Of a stretch of 39,138 nt of DNA, positions 26,021-35,406 are shown in pieces; position 1 is the first letter of the stretch, and each line of letters opens with the position of its first letter. The DNA is from Candidatus Poseidoniaceae archaeon (lineage in GTDB: Archaea > Thermoplasmatota > Poseidoniia > Poseidoniales > Poseidoniaceae). The DNA lies in assembly GCA_938030705.1 (NCBI GenBank), contig CALHIR010000063.1, positions 1-39,138 of the forward strand. Reading direction: 5' to 3'. Below the pieces are notes generated by a model. That model did no database searches. It worked only from the letters and a program-made list of their open reading frames with translations, and was not told where the DNA came from. A program made the translations under genes and the position numbers.

Positions 26021-29000
26021 TCATGGCTGGTTCTGCTCCAACCATTGCTGGCCGTAGTGCTTCCATTGTTCCATCGTCCAACCGGCTGGCAGACCCCCAT
26101 CTGGCAGTGGAGGCGTCGAGGCCTGTTCCACCGGAGCAGGAGTTGCCGGCGCAGGTGCTGGTGTGGGCATCGAGGCGGGGATGGAGGGCGCTGCGGCGAC
26201 GGCCCCGTAGGTAGCGGAGAGACTGTCCTCGTAACCGTCTTCGCCCCAGTTGGCGTATTCGTCTTCTTCTTCTTCTGTTCGAAGAATGGAGAGGAGAACA
26301 ACCACACCTCCAACGATGACCAAGAGGAACACACCCCACATGGCGATGGCTTCCAGCGGCAGACCGGAGCCTGTATCATCTTCACCGTTGGCACTGTTGC
26401 TGTCCATACGAATCAAGGTGACTTCCAACACGGCGTTGGCGGCGTCGCTCACGGTTTCCGAACGTGCCCAAACGGTCAGATTAACGATCAGTGAGTCTTC
26501 GTTGAGGTTCTTAAGTGTCGTTTCGGTGACGTCAACGGTGATGGTGATTTCTCTGGTCTCACCCGTGGCCAAGTTGAAGTCCTTGTCCAAACGAGCGATA
26601 GAAGTTTGGAACCATGAGTTGGAATCGCTGGTGTCAAGGTCCATAACGACGCGCTGACCCGTCGTGTACTGGTTGACAATACGAACGTTGACCTCATAGT
26701 CACCTTCTTCTGAAATCTCAAGGGGCTGGATGGCGAAGATGCGGAGCCAATCTTGCGAACCGACGAGGTAGGTGGCTTGACCGGAGGCGCTGATGCTGCT
26801 ATCGGCGACGCTGGTGGCGATGACCTGTAAGTTCAAACTGCCCTCTGTCCCTTCGATGAATGAAAATTCAACGGTGACGTTGTAGCTTGCTCCGATGTCA
26901 ATCTCGGGGGTGTTCCCGTCAATGAGGTTGGTGAAGGTAGCGCTCATGCCCACTGGGGCGTTCATCGACATGGCGAAACTGTCGGGGTTATTGCCGTCGT
27001 TGCGGACCTCAAACGACATGGTTTGGGGAAGGTCTCCGGGAATGTAGGATTGACCCGTCTCTTCATCAGAAACGAAGACGGCTGCGGTCTCCAAGATTTC
27101 GATAATGAGTTCCACAGAGTCTGACACGGAAGCATCGTCAACGCTTGTGGCCGTGATGGTCACGGAATAATATCCCGGGCTCAGACCGATGGGCATGGCC
27201 AACTGAACGACCACGGTTGATTCACCGTCCCATGCGTCGAGGACGGGCGATTGGTCGGCGGCCAAGGAGGCTTGCAAACGCCAGTTGCTCTGGCCGATGG
27301 ACAAATTGTACTGTTCATCGTCGTTGCCGAGGTTGAAGAGGCTGATGTAAAGCGACTTTCCGATACCGTTCGCTGCACCACTGAACGTGTTCTCTTCGGC
27401 CACGAGGTCCACTTCTCGTAGGACAGGTACCACGACATTTCGGACCAGAACATCCGTTCCAAACAGCGCCGTGCTGCACGAGGGGCAGGTCGCTCGGAGG
27501 TTGAAGGAAACGGCCCCTGGATTGGCCAATTCGGGCGAGGAGATGTTGAGCACAAGGTCCACGCGCTCGCCTTTGTAGAGCGTGATTGGGTTTTGCTTGA
27601 TGACGCCCGTATCGTTTTGAATGACGCCCTGCCAACCCGAATTTTCGGAGAAGGTCGTGGCGAGGTTGAACGCTGCATCTTTGTTCCCCGTGTTTTGCAA
27701 GCGGAAGTTTACCAGACCATAATCGTCGGGAGCAACCTCGGCGGCGACGAGTGGGACCGTTGAGGTTAAGGCGACACTGAATTGTTCACTCACGGCAAGA
27801 TCCATGCCGATTCGGGCTTTTTCACCGAGTTGAGCGCTGCTTGCGTCGGTGAGCCAGAAGTTCCAGTTTTGTTGCTGAACATCAGCACCGGCAGGCACCG
27901 TCAAGTTGGCCCACATCTCGATGGTATCTCCAGCCCCGAGTGGTGGAATGATCAGGTTCGTGCCGTGGCTGCTGCTGCCTTCAACGTCCATGCGAATGAT
28001 GGGGAAAGGAGCCATCCACGAGTCGTTGGAAACGTTCGTTTGCAGACGAATGGTGGCGGGAGCGTAGCCGTTATTGGTCAGCGTGCAGTAAAGCGAAGCC
28101 ATTTGATTGGGGGCGAGGGTGTAGCCGTTCAGTGGGTTATCGCACGACAGGTCGACCGTGTAGTCGGTGACGCGGCTCACACCAAAGTGAACAAAGTCGT
28201 CGACGTGGAAACCTTCGCTGGCGACGCTGCTGTCGGAAGTGAAGAGCACGCTGAACGTGTAGGAACTACCGCCGAGGAACACTTCTGGATTCGTCAAGTC
28301 GGGAATTTCTTCCCACGAGACTTGTGGGTCCCACGAAATGTTGGTCCACTGCCCAGGAGCGGCGCTTGGATTGCCTTGGGAAATGTCCCACGACACGGAT
28401 TCAAACGGGTCGTTGATGTTACCCGAGCCTCGCCAGAGTTCCATGGAGACCGAATCCCCTGCGGCCATGCTGCCCCATGCCTGAAGGTGGAACTGACTGG
28501 AAACAAATTCATTGGAATAAAACAGAAGCCTGCAGATGCCTACGCCATAGACATTCTGAATCAACCCGGTATCGGGCGTGTCGGTATCGCAGGAATTTGA
28601 AGTCGCAACACGAGCATTCACCAGCCGGGTTGCCTCGGCGTTTGAGGGGTAGTTGCTCCCGGGAGCTGAATGACGCCAATGCTTTGACCCCGAGGCACTT
28701 GACGTGGCTTCGGTTTCCCATGACCCGGCAGCGTAAGCATCGCCGCCGTCCGCAGGGTATTTTCCAGAGATGAAGCCCGGCGCTCCATTTGTCGGGAAGT
28801 CATCCATCTTGTCGGCAGAAACAGCCACCGGCACCACCATTTCTCGCTCGTCGTTGGTGTTCTTGTCGTCGTCAGCGAAGTTGGTGGCGGCTCGGATGAT
28901 CAGGCCACCGGAGAGGTCGTTGGTGGACGTGTTGAGAATGGAGTGAGCGGCGGAAGGCGTCCATTCAAGGAGGTGATTGTAGGATTGACCTCCCGTTAAC

Positions 29001-29347
29001 GGTGTGGTGGTGAAGTCAAAGGATTCCATAACAAACCCAATGGGGTGGACGATGTCAACGGAGACCGGAGAAGCATCACCGATACCAGAGGCACCAAAAC
29101 GCTGGACGCTGATGGTGATCTCGATGGTTTCTTCCATGAAGATGTAATCGACGACGGTTCCGTCGGATTGGACCCATTGCTCGGCAGGAGCGGAGGCGTT
29201 CCCGACCGAGATGGTCTTGACCGTAAAGTCGTCATTGGTACCACCGCGCCCTGAGGCGGCTTCAGCAGGCACGATGAGATTCAAGGCAAGGGTTTGCATC
29301 AAGAGCAGCACAACAATGGTGAAGGGCATCATTCGGCGCATGGACAT
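26021..29347 (-). CDS. giant secreted surface protein with C-terminal anchor and tail motif
   Basis: About 1108 residues with a signal peptide (MSMRRMM followed by a hydrophobic run ending near PAEAAS). A long outer region, rich in Thr, Ser, Asn and Asp, shows repeated beta-sandwich-like segments with [24 protein letters not shown] and [13 protein letters not shown], the pattern of CARDB/NEW3-type archaeal surface repeats. A single membrane helix follows ([20 protein letters not shown]), then an acidic, Pro/Ala-rich cytoplasmic tail ending in [20 protein letters not shown]. The frame can start earlier at TTG 29422, which overlaps the preceding stop as TTGA; ATG 29347 gives a more typical signal peptide, but neither start has a strong ribosome site. 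A role in cell surface structure or attachment is inference. Confidence 0.85.
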   Translation of the reverse strand: MSMRRMMPFTIVVLLLMQTLALNLIVPAEAASGRGGTNDDFTVKTISVGNASAPAEQWVQSDGTVVDYIFMEETIEITISVQRFGASGIGDASPVSVDIVHPIGFVMESFDFTTTPLTGGQSYNHLLEWTPSAAHSILNTSTNDLSGGLIIRAATNFADDDKNTNDEREMVVPVAVSADKMDDFPTNGAPGFISGKYPADGGDAYAAGSWETEATSSASGSKHWRHSAPGSNYPSNAEATRLVNARVATSNSCDTDTPDTGLIQNVYGVGICRLLFYSNEFVSSQFHLQAWGSMAAGDSVSMELWRGSGNINDPFESVSWDISQGNPSAAPGQWTNISWDPQVSWEEIPDLTNPEVFLGGSSYTFSVLFTSDSSVASEGFHVDDFVHFGVSRVTDYTVDLSCDNPLNGYTLAPNQMASLYCTLTNNGYAPATIRLQTNVSNDSWMAPFPIIRMDVEGSSSHGTNLIIPPLGAGDTIEMWANLTVPAGADVQQQNWNFWLTDASSAQLGEKARIGMDLAVSEQFSVALTSTVPLVAAEVAPDDYGLVNFRLQNTGNKDAAFNLATTFSENSGWQGVIQNDTGVIKQNPITLYKGERVDLVLNISSPELANPGAVSFNLRATCPSCSTALFGTDVLVRNVVVPVLREVDLVAEENTFSGAANGIGKSLYISLFNLGNDDEQYNLSIGQSNWRLQASLAADQSPVLDAWDGESTVVVQLAMPIGLSPGYYSVTITATSVDDASVSDSVELIIEILETAAVFVSDEETGQSYIPGDLPQTMSFEVRNDGNNPDSFAMSMNAPVGMSATFTNLIDGNTPEIDIGASYNVTVEFSFIEGTEGSLNLQVIATSVADSSISASGQATYLVGSQDWLRIFAIQPLEISEEGDYEVNVRIVNQYTTGQRVVMDLDTSDSNSWFQTSIARLDKDFNLATGETREITITVDVTETTLKNLNEDSLIVNLTVWARSETVSDAANAVLEVTLIRMDSNSANGEDDTGSGLPLEAIAMWGVFLLVIVGGVVVLLSILRTEEEEDEYANWGEDGYEDSLSATYGAVAAAPSIPASMPTPAPAPATPAPVEQASTPPLPDGGLPAGWTMEQWKHYGQQWLEQNQP

Positions 29348-29418
29348 CAGCAATCTTGCCCAATACGATTGAGCATAAGAAGGTCGCCTTTTGATGGGCT
29401 TCCAGAAGGAGCCGTATC

Positions 29419-30666
29419 TCAAGCATCCTCGCTGCTTTCGAGGTCAAAACCTCGGATGACCGGTTCGTTATAGGAGGTGGGAGACGAGACATCCGGTGCC
29501 GATTCCCGTGCGACCCGATTGGCGAGGGCATCAAAGTCAAGATCGTCAACGGTGGAAGGCGATGGTTCGGGTTGAGGCATCGCAGGCTGCTGTGCTGGGA
29601 CGGGAACCATCACGTGTTGAACAACGGCTGGCGTGTACGACGATACGGGGCGGGTGGCCTTGGATTGGTTCACATCGGCAGCCAACCGGTCGATACCGGA
29701 AGAAAGCATGTCCAACTGCTCTTGTGTGTCGTCCACCGCCCCCTTCTTTCCGGGCTTCATCCATGCGGGTGGGGTTCCGGCACCACCTCCGAGAACAGCC
29801 AAGGTGGTGAAGGCCGCCATGGGCATAACGGCCAACGCCGTCAGGAGGTTAAGGAACGATGTTTCGGGCGAGGAACTGGCGGAGATTAGTGATTCAAACA
29901 ATTGCTTTTCAAAAGCGATGTTCAATGCAATATCCTCTCCGAGCGCCCGCTGGACGATGTAGGTTGATAATTGGCCCATGGACCACAGCAAGAAGATAGG
30001 AAAGGCCCAGGAAATTCGCAAGGTGTTGCCGAGAAATTTTCTGCCCAACGAGGCCAATGTGATGTAGCGGCGAGCAAAACTTGGAAAGACCCGAATGGAG
30101 ACATAAAGGCACATTCCGTACAGCAAAAGTGCCAATTCCAACTGACGGTTTTGATGAACAACACCTTCTGGAAACATCAACACCAAGGAAAGAGGGATCG
30201 TGGCCAGCAAGACTTGGAACGGGATGGCGAGAAGCACAAGGGAGCCACGAATGGTCCAGAGGGCATGACCGGCTTCGAAGCGCTCGTGGACCAGGAGGGA
30301 AAGGCGACCGTGGGCCGATGTGGCGTACTTTTGTCGGGCCGAAAAACGATGGGCGCTGCTGCCCTGATGACGAGTGAGGCCAAGCGCCAAGCGCCATCCA
30401 CCCGATTCAATAACTCGGAGGGGCGTGAAACCACCCATCCCAAGAGCCAGCAGCAATGCCAACATTCCGTAGAAAAGCGACGCCATCCCAATCCAAGGAA
30501 TCATGTCCACTTCAATGCTAAGACGAAAATCCCCCCCCTGAGCGGTAAACACCAACAGATAGGTCAACGCAAACGCTGCCATGGGGGTCAGGAAAATTTG
30601 GCCGAGCAATTGCCCTGTCAAGCCGACACGGGCAACCAACGAACCGACAGCGCGGCGGCTTTCCAT
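29419..30666 (-). CDS. multi-pass membrane protein of unknown function
   Basis: 415 residues from the ATG at 30666, which has GGTGG nine bases upstream; the open frame extends further but would overlap the gene above. About six to seven hydrophobic segments can be seen, the first near residues 20-42 and 52-76, others around 135-160, 170-190, 215-235 and 265-285. The last 130 residues are hydrophilic, with Pro/Gln-rich stretches and an acidic end, probably cytoplasmic. I do not recognise the family. The stop overlaps or nearly touches the start of the giant surface protein, so the two are likely expressed together and may form an envelope complex (inference). Confidence 0.75.
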   Translation of the reverse strand: MESRRAVGSLVARVGLTGQLLGQIFLTPMAAFALTYLLVFTAQGGDFRLSIEVDMIPWIGMASLFYGMLALLLALGMGGFTPLRVIESGGWRLALGLTRHQGSSAHRFSARQKYATSAHGRLSLLVHERFEAGHALWTIRGSLVLLAIPFQVLLATIPLSLVLMFPEGVVHQNRQLELALLLYGMCLYVSIRVFPSFARRYITLASLGRKFLGNTLRISWAFPIFLLWSMGQLSTYIVQRALGEDIALNIAFEKQLFESLISASSSPETSFLNLLTALAVMPMAAFTTLAVLGGGAGTPPAWMKPGKKGAVDDTQEQLDMLSSGIDRLAADVNQSKATRPVSSYTPAVVQHVMVPVPAQQPAMPQPEPSPSTVDDLDFDALANRVARESAPDVSSPTSYNEPVIRGFDLESSEDA

Positions 30667-30724
30667 ACGATGGAGCCACCGTGGTCTTTTCTCAAAGGTT
30701 GCCCCTGAGTGAGGGCAAAGAACC

Positions 30725-31333
30725 CTATTCTTGTTCAATCTTGACCTCGGGGAGAGGCGAAGCGATGGGGTGGCCGTCGGTGATGAGAAGGCGAAGCATG
30801 CCTGCGATACGACCTTCTGAACGAGGACGGCCGAGGTCCGGCCGAGCGATTCGAGAAAGCACGGCGCTGCAGGTTGAACATGCAATACACTGCACCTCCC
30901 ATTGAGGGGTGGGGTCGGAACAGCAGCGCTGCAAGCGGCTCCGGTTCATCACCGTCTGCAATTCAACAGCAAGGTCACGGCTCCAAGGTGCAGAACGACC
31001 TGCGAACCATGCTTGCAAACGGGAGAGCATCATCCAAGAGGAGGCCACCCACAAGCCGAAACCAAAGGAAGCCGAGCCCCAACGCAAACTTGCAGCCCCG
31101 AAGGCCAACATCAACAGACCCAAGACAAAACTGAGCCAGTAAAATACCCGCATGTGAAGCACACGCTGCGTTAGGTACGGCGAGAGAGGAACGGGGTGTG
31201 GATGGGGTGGGAATCGGCCGTTGAACCCTTTGGCCCGAGTCATCCAGAGCGTTGGCAAACGAGGCCCGACGTGGCCGATGCTCGCCCCGAGCAAAAACAA
31301 CCCCAAAGAGCCACCAACCGAAACGGGAATCAC
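30725..31333 (-). CDS. small membrane protein with cysteine cluster, unknown function
   Basis: The open frame of 202 codons has hydrophobic segments at about 8-24 and 62-103 (probably a hairpin of two helices) and a cytosolic C-terminal part with a CC, C-x2-C-x2-C cluster (near 136-154: CCSDPTPQWEVQCIACSTC) that could bind zinc. The start is unclear. GTG 31333 lies inside the GAGGTG ribosome site, and no ATG follows at a normal distance until codons 31 and 61, so a TTG near codon 7 or 9 is possible. It directly follows the aminotransferase. No family recognised. Confidence 0.55.
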   Translation of the reverse strand: MIPVSVGGSLGLFLLGASIGHVGPRLPTLWMTRAKGFNGRFPPHPHPVPLSPYLTQRVLHMRVFYWLSFVLGLLMLAFGAASLRWGSASFGFGLWVASSWMMLSRLQAWFAGRSAPWSRDLAVELQTVMNRSRLQRCCSDPTPQWEVQCIACSTCSAVLSRIARPDLGRPRSEGRIAGMLRLLITDGHPIASPLPEVKIEQE

Positions 31334-31334
31334 C

Positions 31335-32507
31335 TCATGCTTGTTGGAGTCGGTGCAGGGTCGCTTCGACCTTGTCCATACCCCGGGAAATGTCCTCTTG
31401 ACTGATGGTATAGGCGAACCGAAGGTGTCCCTCCCCTGAAGGTCCGAAGGCGCTTCCCGGCGAGCACAGAACGCCGTCTTTCAGGAGTTCAAGTGCTACC
31501 TCTTCCGAGGTCATTCCCGGAACGTCGACTTTGGGGAACACGTAGATGGCGCCCTTTGGGCGGTGGCACTGAACCCCGGGCATGGCGTTGAGTCGGTCAA
31601 CGATGAGGTTGCATCGCTTTTGGAATTCCACCGCCATCTCCGAGGGGTAGTCATTGGCTTTCTCCATGGCCTCGAGAACCGCATACTGCATGGCATCGTT
31701 GGAACATGCCGAGATGTAATATTGTATCTTCACCACCTGCTTCATCGCTTCAAGGTTGGTTGAGATAATGTAGCCAATGCGCCACCCGGTCATGGCGAAG
31801 GTCTTGGAAAAGGAATTGACGATCATGAGTTTGTCGTAGCCGGTGCCCATGAACGAGACGTGGTCTTCCTCAAACACGATGCGGTCGTAAACCTCGTCAG
31901 AGATGATCCAGAGGTCATGTTTCTCAGCAAACGCCAGCAGCTCGTCGCGTTGTGTTCCGTTCAGCGTCCCGCCTGTCGGGTTGCTGGGGAAGTTGTAGAG
32001 GATGGCCACCGTGTTTTCATCGACCATAGCTTCCAAATCTTTGATCTGAGGAATGAATTCGTGTTCAAACAAGCAAGGATAGTATTTCCCTTCGCCACCT
32101 ACAAGCGTCGCATCCGGCCCATAGAGCGGGAAGTAAGGCTCGGGGAGGAGGACGTTTTCACCGGGGTTGACGAGAGTCATGAAGAGATTGAGGAGGGCGT
32201 TGGTACCTGACATGGTCATGCACACGTTGTTCTCGTCCATGCCCGACTGGTAGGCCGACCACGAGGCGGCAATTTTCTTACGCAAGGCGGGGAGGCCTGC
32301 CGTGGTGGTGTATTTATTGCGTCCATCGAGCATGGCTTGATAGAACGCCTCGATGGCGACCTTTGGAGGTTGAAAATCGGGTTCGCCTAAGCCAAACGAG
32401 ATGACATCATCTCCCGCAAGATCGAACATCTTGCGAACACCCGTAGGCTGGATTGCAAGTGCTCGGTCGCTGTAGGTGGCCATGGCAGAGCCAAGTCCGC
32501 CGGCCAT
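31335..32507 (-). CDS. class I aminotransferase, aspartate aminotransferase type
   Basis: A PLP enzyme that moves amino groups between amino acids and 2-oxo acids; fold type I, subgroup I-gamma like archaeal AspC. Landmarks are FGLGEPDFQPP, KYTTTAGLPALRKKI, the NFPSNPTGG stretch, SDEVYDRIVFE and the PLP-lysine motif NSFSKTFAMTGWRIGY, with the lysine at 235 counting from 32507. The arginine for the substrate carboxylate is in GEGHLRFAY. Starts at 32507 (390 residues) or 32483 (382, MATYSDRALAI) are both possible; neither has a clear ribosome site. The frame further upstream overlaps the protease gene and is not used. Exact substrate cannot be read from sequence. Confidence 0.93.
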   Translation of the reverse strand: MAGGLGSAMATYSDRALAIQPTGVRKMFDLAGDDVISFGLGEPDFQPPKVAIEAFYQAMLDGRNKYTTTAGLPALRKKIAASWSAYQSGMDENNVCMTMSGTNALLNLFMTLVNPGENVLLPEPYFPLYGPDATLVGGEGKYYPCLFEHEFIPQIKDLEAMVDENTVAILYNFPSNPTGGTLNGTQRDELLAFAEKHDLWIISDEVYDRIVFEEDHVSFMGTGYDKLMIVNSFSKTFAMTGWRIGYIISTNLEAMKQVVKIQYYISACSNDAMQYAVLEAMEKANDYPSEMAVEFQKRCNLIVDRLNAMPGVQCHRPKGAIYVFPKVDVPGMTSEEVALELLKDGVLCSPGSAFGPSGEGHLRFAYTISQEDISRGMDKVEATLHRLQQA

Positions 32508-32517
32508 TTGAATGCAA

Positions 32518-34698
32518 TTACGATTTCTTGCGTTTCGTGGAAGACTTCGCCTCAACTTCCGGTGGCGCTTGGTCGTCCAATAACATCGCATCCTCAACCA
32601 CTCCATCGCCCAGCGAGTGAAGCGTGCTTGGTTCATCGGTTCGAGCGCCTTGGGCCAAAAGACCCAGCAAGATGAGGAGGACCAAAACGGCGCTCAGGGT
32701 GATGAGGTCAACGCCCAAATCCATGGCGTCGTCGCCATCGCCGACCCCCATCACGGTGGTGAAGAGGGGGAGGGAGGGCGCGCCCTGCTCGTTCAAGCCA
32801 CGAACCTCAACGCTTTGGTTGCCTTTGGGAAGTTGTTTGGGGTCGAGGGCGACAACCCATTCAAAACGTTCAAGCGCGCCTAGCCCGCCTTCTACGATTT
32901 CATAGGCCGCCTCCGTCCAAGGACCGTTGCCGATTCGGAACTCCACGCTCGCAATCGAGCCTGATTGCCCCCAAGCCAGGCCTCGGATTTCGTGAAGCCC
33001 CGTAGTTTCGTTCAATGAGGAATTGGTGATGTGGACCTGTGAAGTGACGTCGACGGTACCGGTTAAATTGGCTTCTCCGAGGTAGACCGAGAGCTTCACC
33101 GCTTCGTAGGCGTCCACCATGCCCCAGCCGAAGTCTCTGTTCCAAAACGGATCAACCGCTTCATTGGATGGCTCTCCACGTCGTTCGGCGGTCAATTTCA
33201 GAATTTCCTTCATTTCAGCGGTGGTCAAGTCGGGATTGGCTTCGATCATCAAAGCAAGAATCCCGGAAACGGAAGGCGTGGCGTAGGAGGTTCCGGAGCC
33301 GCGCCCGGTGTAACCGTTGTCTTCAGCCGACCCGCCCACGAGGTTGATGCATCCGCTTGAGGTGACACAGCCCTCTGCTTGAACGATGTTTGAGCCAGGA
33401 GCCGAAACTTCGGGCTTCAATTCGTTGAGCGGGTTTCCATCACCGTTGTCCCGGCGCTCGCCCCGCGAGGAATAGCCCGCCACGGTATCGTCGCTTCGGT
33501 CGATGGTGTTCTGGTCGTCGGTTGCCCCTACCGTGATGGAAAGGCTTGAGGAGCCCATGCCGGAAAGCCCGTCGTTGTCGGGACCGTCGTTTCCAGCGGC
33601 GACACTGACCACGACACCGAGTTCCATGGCCTCGTTGAGGATACGGCTGTGCATGTCCTCGCCGTCTGAGCCACCGTCTTCGTGGGACGTGATGCCCCAC
33701 GATAGTGAAATGATGTCAATGCCATAATTCTCTTCTTCGGCACCCTGCCAGGCCGTGTCCTTGTTGTCAATGATCCACTGAAGGCCGTTCATGGCCGATT
33801 CATAGAACTCTTGCGGAAGCAAGTAATTCTCAAACGGACCCGCACCAGCATCCGTGCCGATGCGTACATCGACCAGGTCGGCATCGGGAGCTGAGCCGTA
33901 GAAATCGGTTTGTGCGCCGCTGGCGTCAATGCCGGTGGCTGCGGCCATGCCCATGCAAGCCGTGCCGTGTTGATGGCCATCGTCTGGGTCGTATGTTCCG
34001 TCGGTTTCACGTACACCGCCGGCCGTACAGGACGGGTCGGAATGAAGATAACAAACGGCGTCATAGCCGGCGATGAACTTCTGATTCAGCCCCGGATGTT
34101 CGTTGTCTACGCCCGTATCGACCATGGCGATGTTCACGTCTTTGCCCGTGAAGCCGAGGTCCCATGCACCCACGGGGTAAAACGAGGAATTGCGGGCTTT
34201 GACCGCCGGCGTCTGGATATCACCATAGAGCACGATATTTCCGTAGCGTTCCACCATGACCACGTCATCGAGCGCAGCGAGTTGGAACGCCAGCGAGGCA
34301 TCAACCTGGCCGAGCAACACCGCATCGACGGATTCAATGACATCCACGACGGTCATGTTGATGGCTTCAAGTTCAGCGAGGTGAACGTCGTCGACCTCAA
34401 CACCGTAGGACAAACCGATGCCGGTGGTGCCGACATACGTTTCCAAACTGTCATGAATGCCGTTCCGATTCTGGTCAAGAGCCGTTCGTTCCCACCAGGG
34501 CGTGTGGTCGTTGACCCACGCCGCCTCCGCTTGTTGTGGAACATCAAGGCCGTAACCGACGGGCATCCATTGGAAGCCTTCGGTGTCCACGGCCGCCCAA
34601 CCGATCGGTTCGGGTTTGACGACCAAGGACCCCGTCAGTGGCCCCATCAACAGTGCGAGCACCACAACAGCCAGTATTCGACGCATTGTCTTCCCCAT
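32518..34698 (-). CDS. secreted, membrane-anchored subtilisin-like serine protease
   Basis: 726 residues. A signal peptide (MRRILAVVVLALLMGPLTG) is followed by a short calcium-loop-like stretch (DQNRNGIHDSLE, 75-86), an inhibitor-like propeptide (about 88-160) and an S8 catalytic domain. The triad is intact: D194 (AMVDTGVD), H244 (HQHGTACMG) and S471 (GSGTSYATP), with the oxyanion Asn N370 (AAGNDG). A beta-rich domain (about 540-650) precedes one membrane helix (661-684) and a lysine-ending cytoplasmic tail of about 40 residues. It is therefore probably held on the outer face of the membrane, in line with a lifestyle of degrading protein. Start at 34698, or at the fifth codon (34686), which has GGGG six bases before it. 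Confidence 0.95.
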   Translation of the reverse strand: MGKTMRRILAVVVLALLMGPLTGSLVVKPEPIGWAAVDTEGFQWMPVGYGLDVPQQAEAAWVNDHTPWWERTALDQNRNGIHDSLETYVGTTGIGLSYGVEVDDVHLAELEAINMTVVDVIESVDAVLLGQVDASLAFQLAALDDVVMVERYGNIVLYGDIQTPAVKARNSSFYPVGAWDLGFTGKDVNIAMVDTGVDNEHPGLNQKFIAGYDAVCYLHSDPSCTAGGVRETDGTYDPDDGHQHGTACMGMAAATGIDASGAQTDFYGSAPDADLVDVRIGTDAGAGPFENYLLPQEFYESAMNGLQWIIDNKDTAWQGAEEENYGIDIISLSWGITSHEDGGSDGEDMHSRILNEAMELGVVVSVAAGNDGPDNDGLSGMGSSSLSITVGATDDQNTIDRSDDTVAGYSSRGERRDNGDGNPLNELKPEVSAPGSNIVQAEGCVTSSGCINLVGGSAEDNGYTGRGSGTSYATPSVSGILALMIEANPDLTTAEMKEILKLTAERRGEPSNEAVDPFWNRDFGWGMVDAYEAVKLSVYLGEANLTGTVDVTSQVHITNSSLNETTGLHEIRGLAWGQSGSIASVEFRIGNGPWTEAAYEIVEGGLGALERFEWVVALDPKQLPKGNQSVEVRGLNEQGAPSLPLFTTVMGVGDGDDAMDLGVDLITLSAVLVLLILLGLLAQGARTDEPSTLHSLGDGVVEDAMLLDDQAPPEVEAKSSTKRKKS

Positions 34699-34780
34699 TC
34701 AAACCGAACCTGCTGCTTGGCATCAACCTAACGCCCAAGCGTTTGGAATCAAAGGGGCCGAAAAGAAGGGGTTGAATCCT

Positions 34781-34820
34781 CAAAAACACCGGGAAAGAGG
34801 CTACGCAAGGGATGTTTTTG
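34781..34820 (-). terminator. inverted repeat ending in T-run downstream of tRNA-Trp
   Basis: CAAAAACA (34781-34788) is the exact inverted repeat of TGTTTTTG (34813-34820), 24 bases apart. On the minus strand the right-hand copy lies just behind the tRNA and the left copy reads as a T-run, which suits archaeal termination. It falls in the gap before the protease gene. Confidence 0.4.
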
Positions 34821-34825
34821 TCATT

Positions 34826-35009
34826 TGGTGGGAGCAGAGGGATTTGAACCCCCCCCAGCGGATTTCTTCTGAAACTGCGCATCAGATGGGCAGTCTGCAG
34901 GATTGCAACGGGTCGGCGCTCCAGTTGGTCATCAACTTTCAGCAAACCCACTCGTCGTCATTCCCGTGCAACTGGAGCCCGCGATACTACCAAGCTATAC
35001 TATACTCCC
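34826..35009 (-). tRNA. tRNA-Trp (CCA anticodon) with 108-base intron, CCA end encoded
   Basis: Read on the minus strand, the acceptor GGGAGTA (35003-35009) pairs with TGCTCCC near 34830-34836, followed by discriminator A and an encoded CCA (34826-34828). The T arm is GGGGG-TTCAAAT-CCCTC and the D arm starts GTATAGCTTGGTAGTAT. The anticodon stem GCGGG/TCCGC closes a loop beginning C-T-CCA-G, so the anticodon is CCA. Exon 1 is 35009-34972 (to position 37), the intron 34971-34864, and exon 2 starts at A38 (34863). An intron after position 37 is the usual site in euryarchaeal tRNA-Trp. It follows the L41e gene by 18 bases, so the two are probably one transcript. Confidence 0.93.
34903..34971 (-). 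ncRNA. box C/D 2'-O-methylation guide inside the tRNA-Trp intron
   Basis: Boxes in order on the minus strand: C (AATGACGA, 34962-34955), D' (CTGA, 34942-34939), C' (TGATGA, 34934-34929) and D (CCGA, 34916-34913, a variant). CGGG and CCCG close the box C/D end, extended by TTGCA/TGCAA. The guide before D' (AGTGGGTTT, 34952-34944) pairs across nine bases with the 3' splice junction and puts U39 at the fifth base from the box. The guide before D (CAACTGGAGC, 34927-34918) pairs perfectly over ten bases with the anticodon loop and puts C34 at the fifth base. Both positions are the ones known to be methylated by this kind of intron in haloarchaea. Confidence 0.88.
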
Positions 35010-35027
35010 GTGTTGTTACCTTCCGCA

Positions 35028-35135
35028 TCAGTTCTTGGCCTGTCGGCGGGCACGCTTTCGGCGTCGCAACTTCTTCTTGCGCCACTTCCAACGTTGGTTG
35101 CCGGTTTTTTTCCAAGCACGTGACCCTCGCTTCAT
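35028..35135 (-). CDS. rpl41e: 50S ribosomal protein L41e (eL41)
   Basis: A 35-codon gene, short enough to be skipped by most gene finders. The product starts MKRGSRAWKKTG and continues with RWKWRKKKLRRRKRARRQ, the RWKW-plus-basic-helix pattern of eL41, a peptide found at the subunit interface in archaea and eukaryotes. Most eL41 are about 25 residues; here about ten extra residues precede the RWKW motif. A TATA-like element (CATATAG, 35163-35169) lies about 30 bases before the ATG. The tRNA-Trp gene begins 18 bases after the stop. Confidence 0.88.
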   Translation of the reverse strand: MKRGSRAWKKTGNQRWKWRKKKLRRRKRARRQAKN

Positions 35136-35162
35136 GGTGAACAGCCATCCCACTTGCCTTCC

Positions 35163-35169
35163 CTATATG
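35163..35169 (-). promoter_or_regulatory. TATA element for the L41e-tRNA-Trp unit
   Basis: The minus strand reads CTCATATAGGG here. Transcription would start near 35140, only a few bases before the L41e ATG, so the mRNA would be nearly leaderless. No other promoter-like element lies between L41e and the tRNA. Confidence 0.5.
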
Positions 35170-35406
35170 AGAGCATCGGGCGACCTATCAATGCCCCTAA
35201 GGAGACACACCATCCAACCATACCCACCCCTCACGCCAGCCATTCCGCAGGAAAACCAGCAGCACTCAGGACGATGAAGAAGGAAGGAAAGCCGGGGTGA
35301 GGCGCAGATAGCATGGAAGAAAAGCCCATACCCATGTTCTTGACTCTTCCTCGGGAAGGATGAGTCGCTCCAGTAAGACTATACTCCCCGGGAGGAGCCG
35401 CAATTC

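Noticed and set aside
25975-26025. tRNA T-arm-like text (GGTTCGATTCCACC on the minus strand) ahead of the thermosome gene
   Set aside because: The flanking bases do not pair as a T stem and there is no acceptor, D or anticodon arm. It is part of a simple hairpin.
34881-34890. CTGA at 34885-34882 in the tRNA-Trp intron as an alternative box D
   Set aside because: It does not place C34 or U39 at the fifth base and is not next to the terminal stem; CCGA at 34916-34913 satisfies both.
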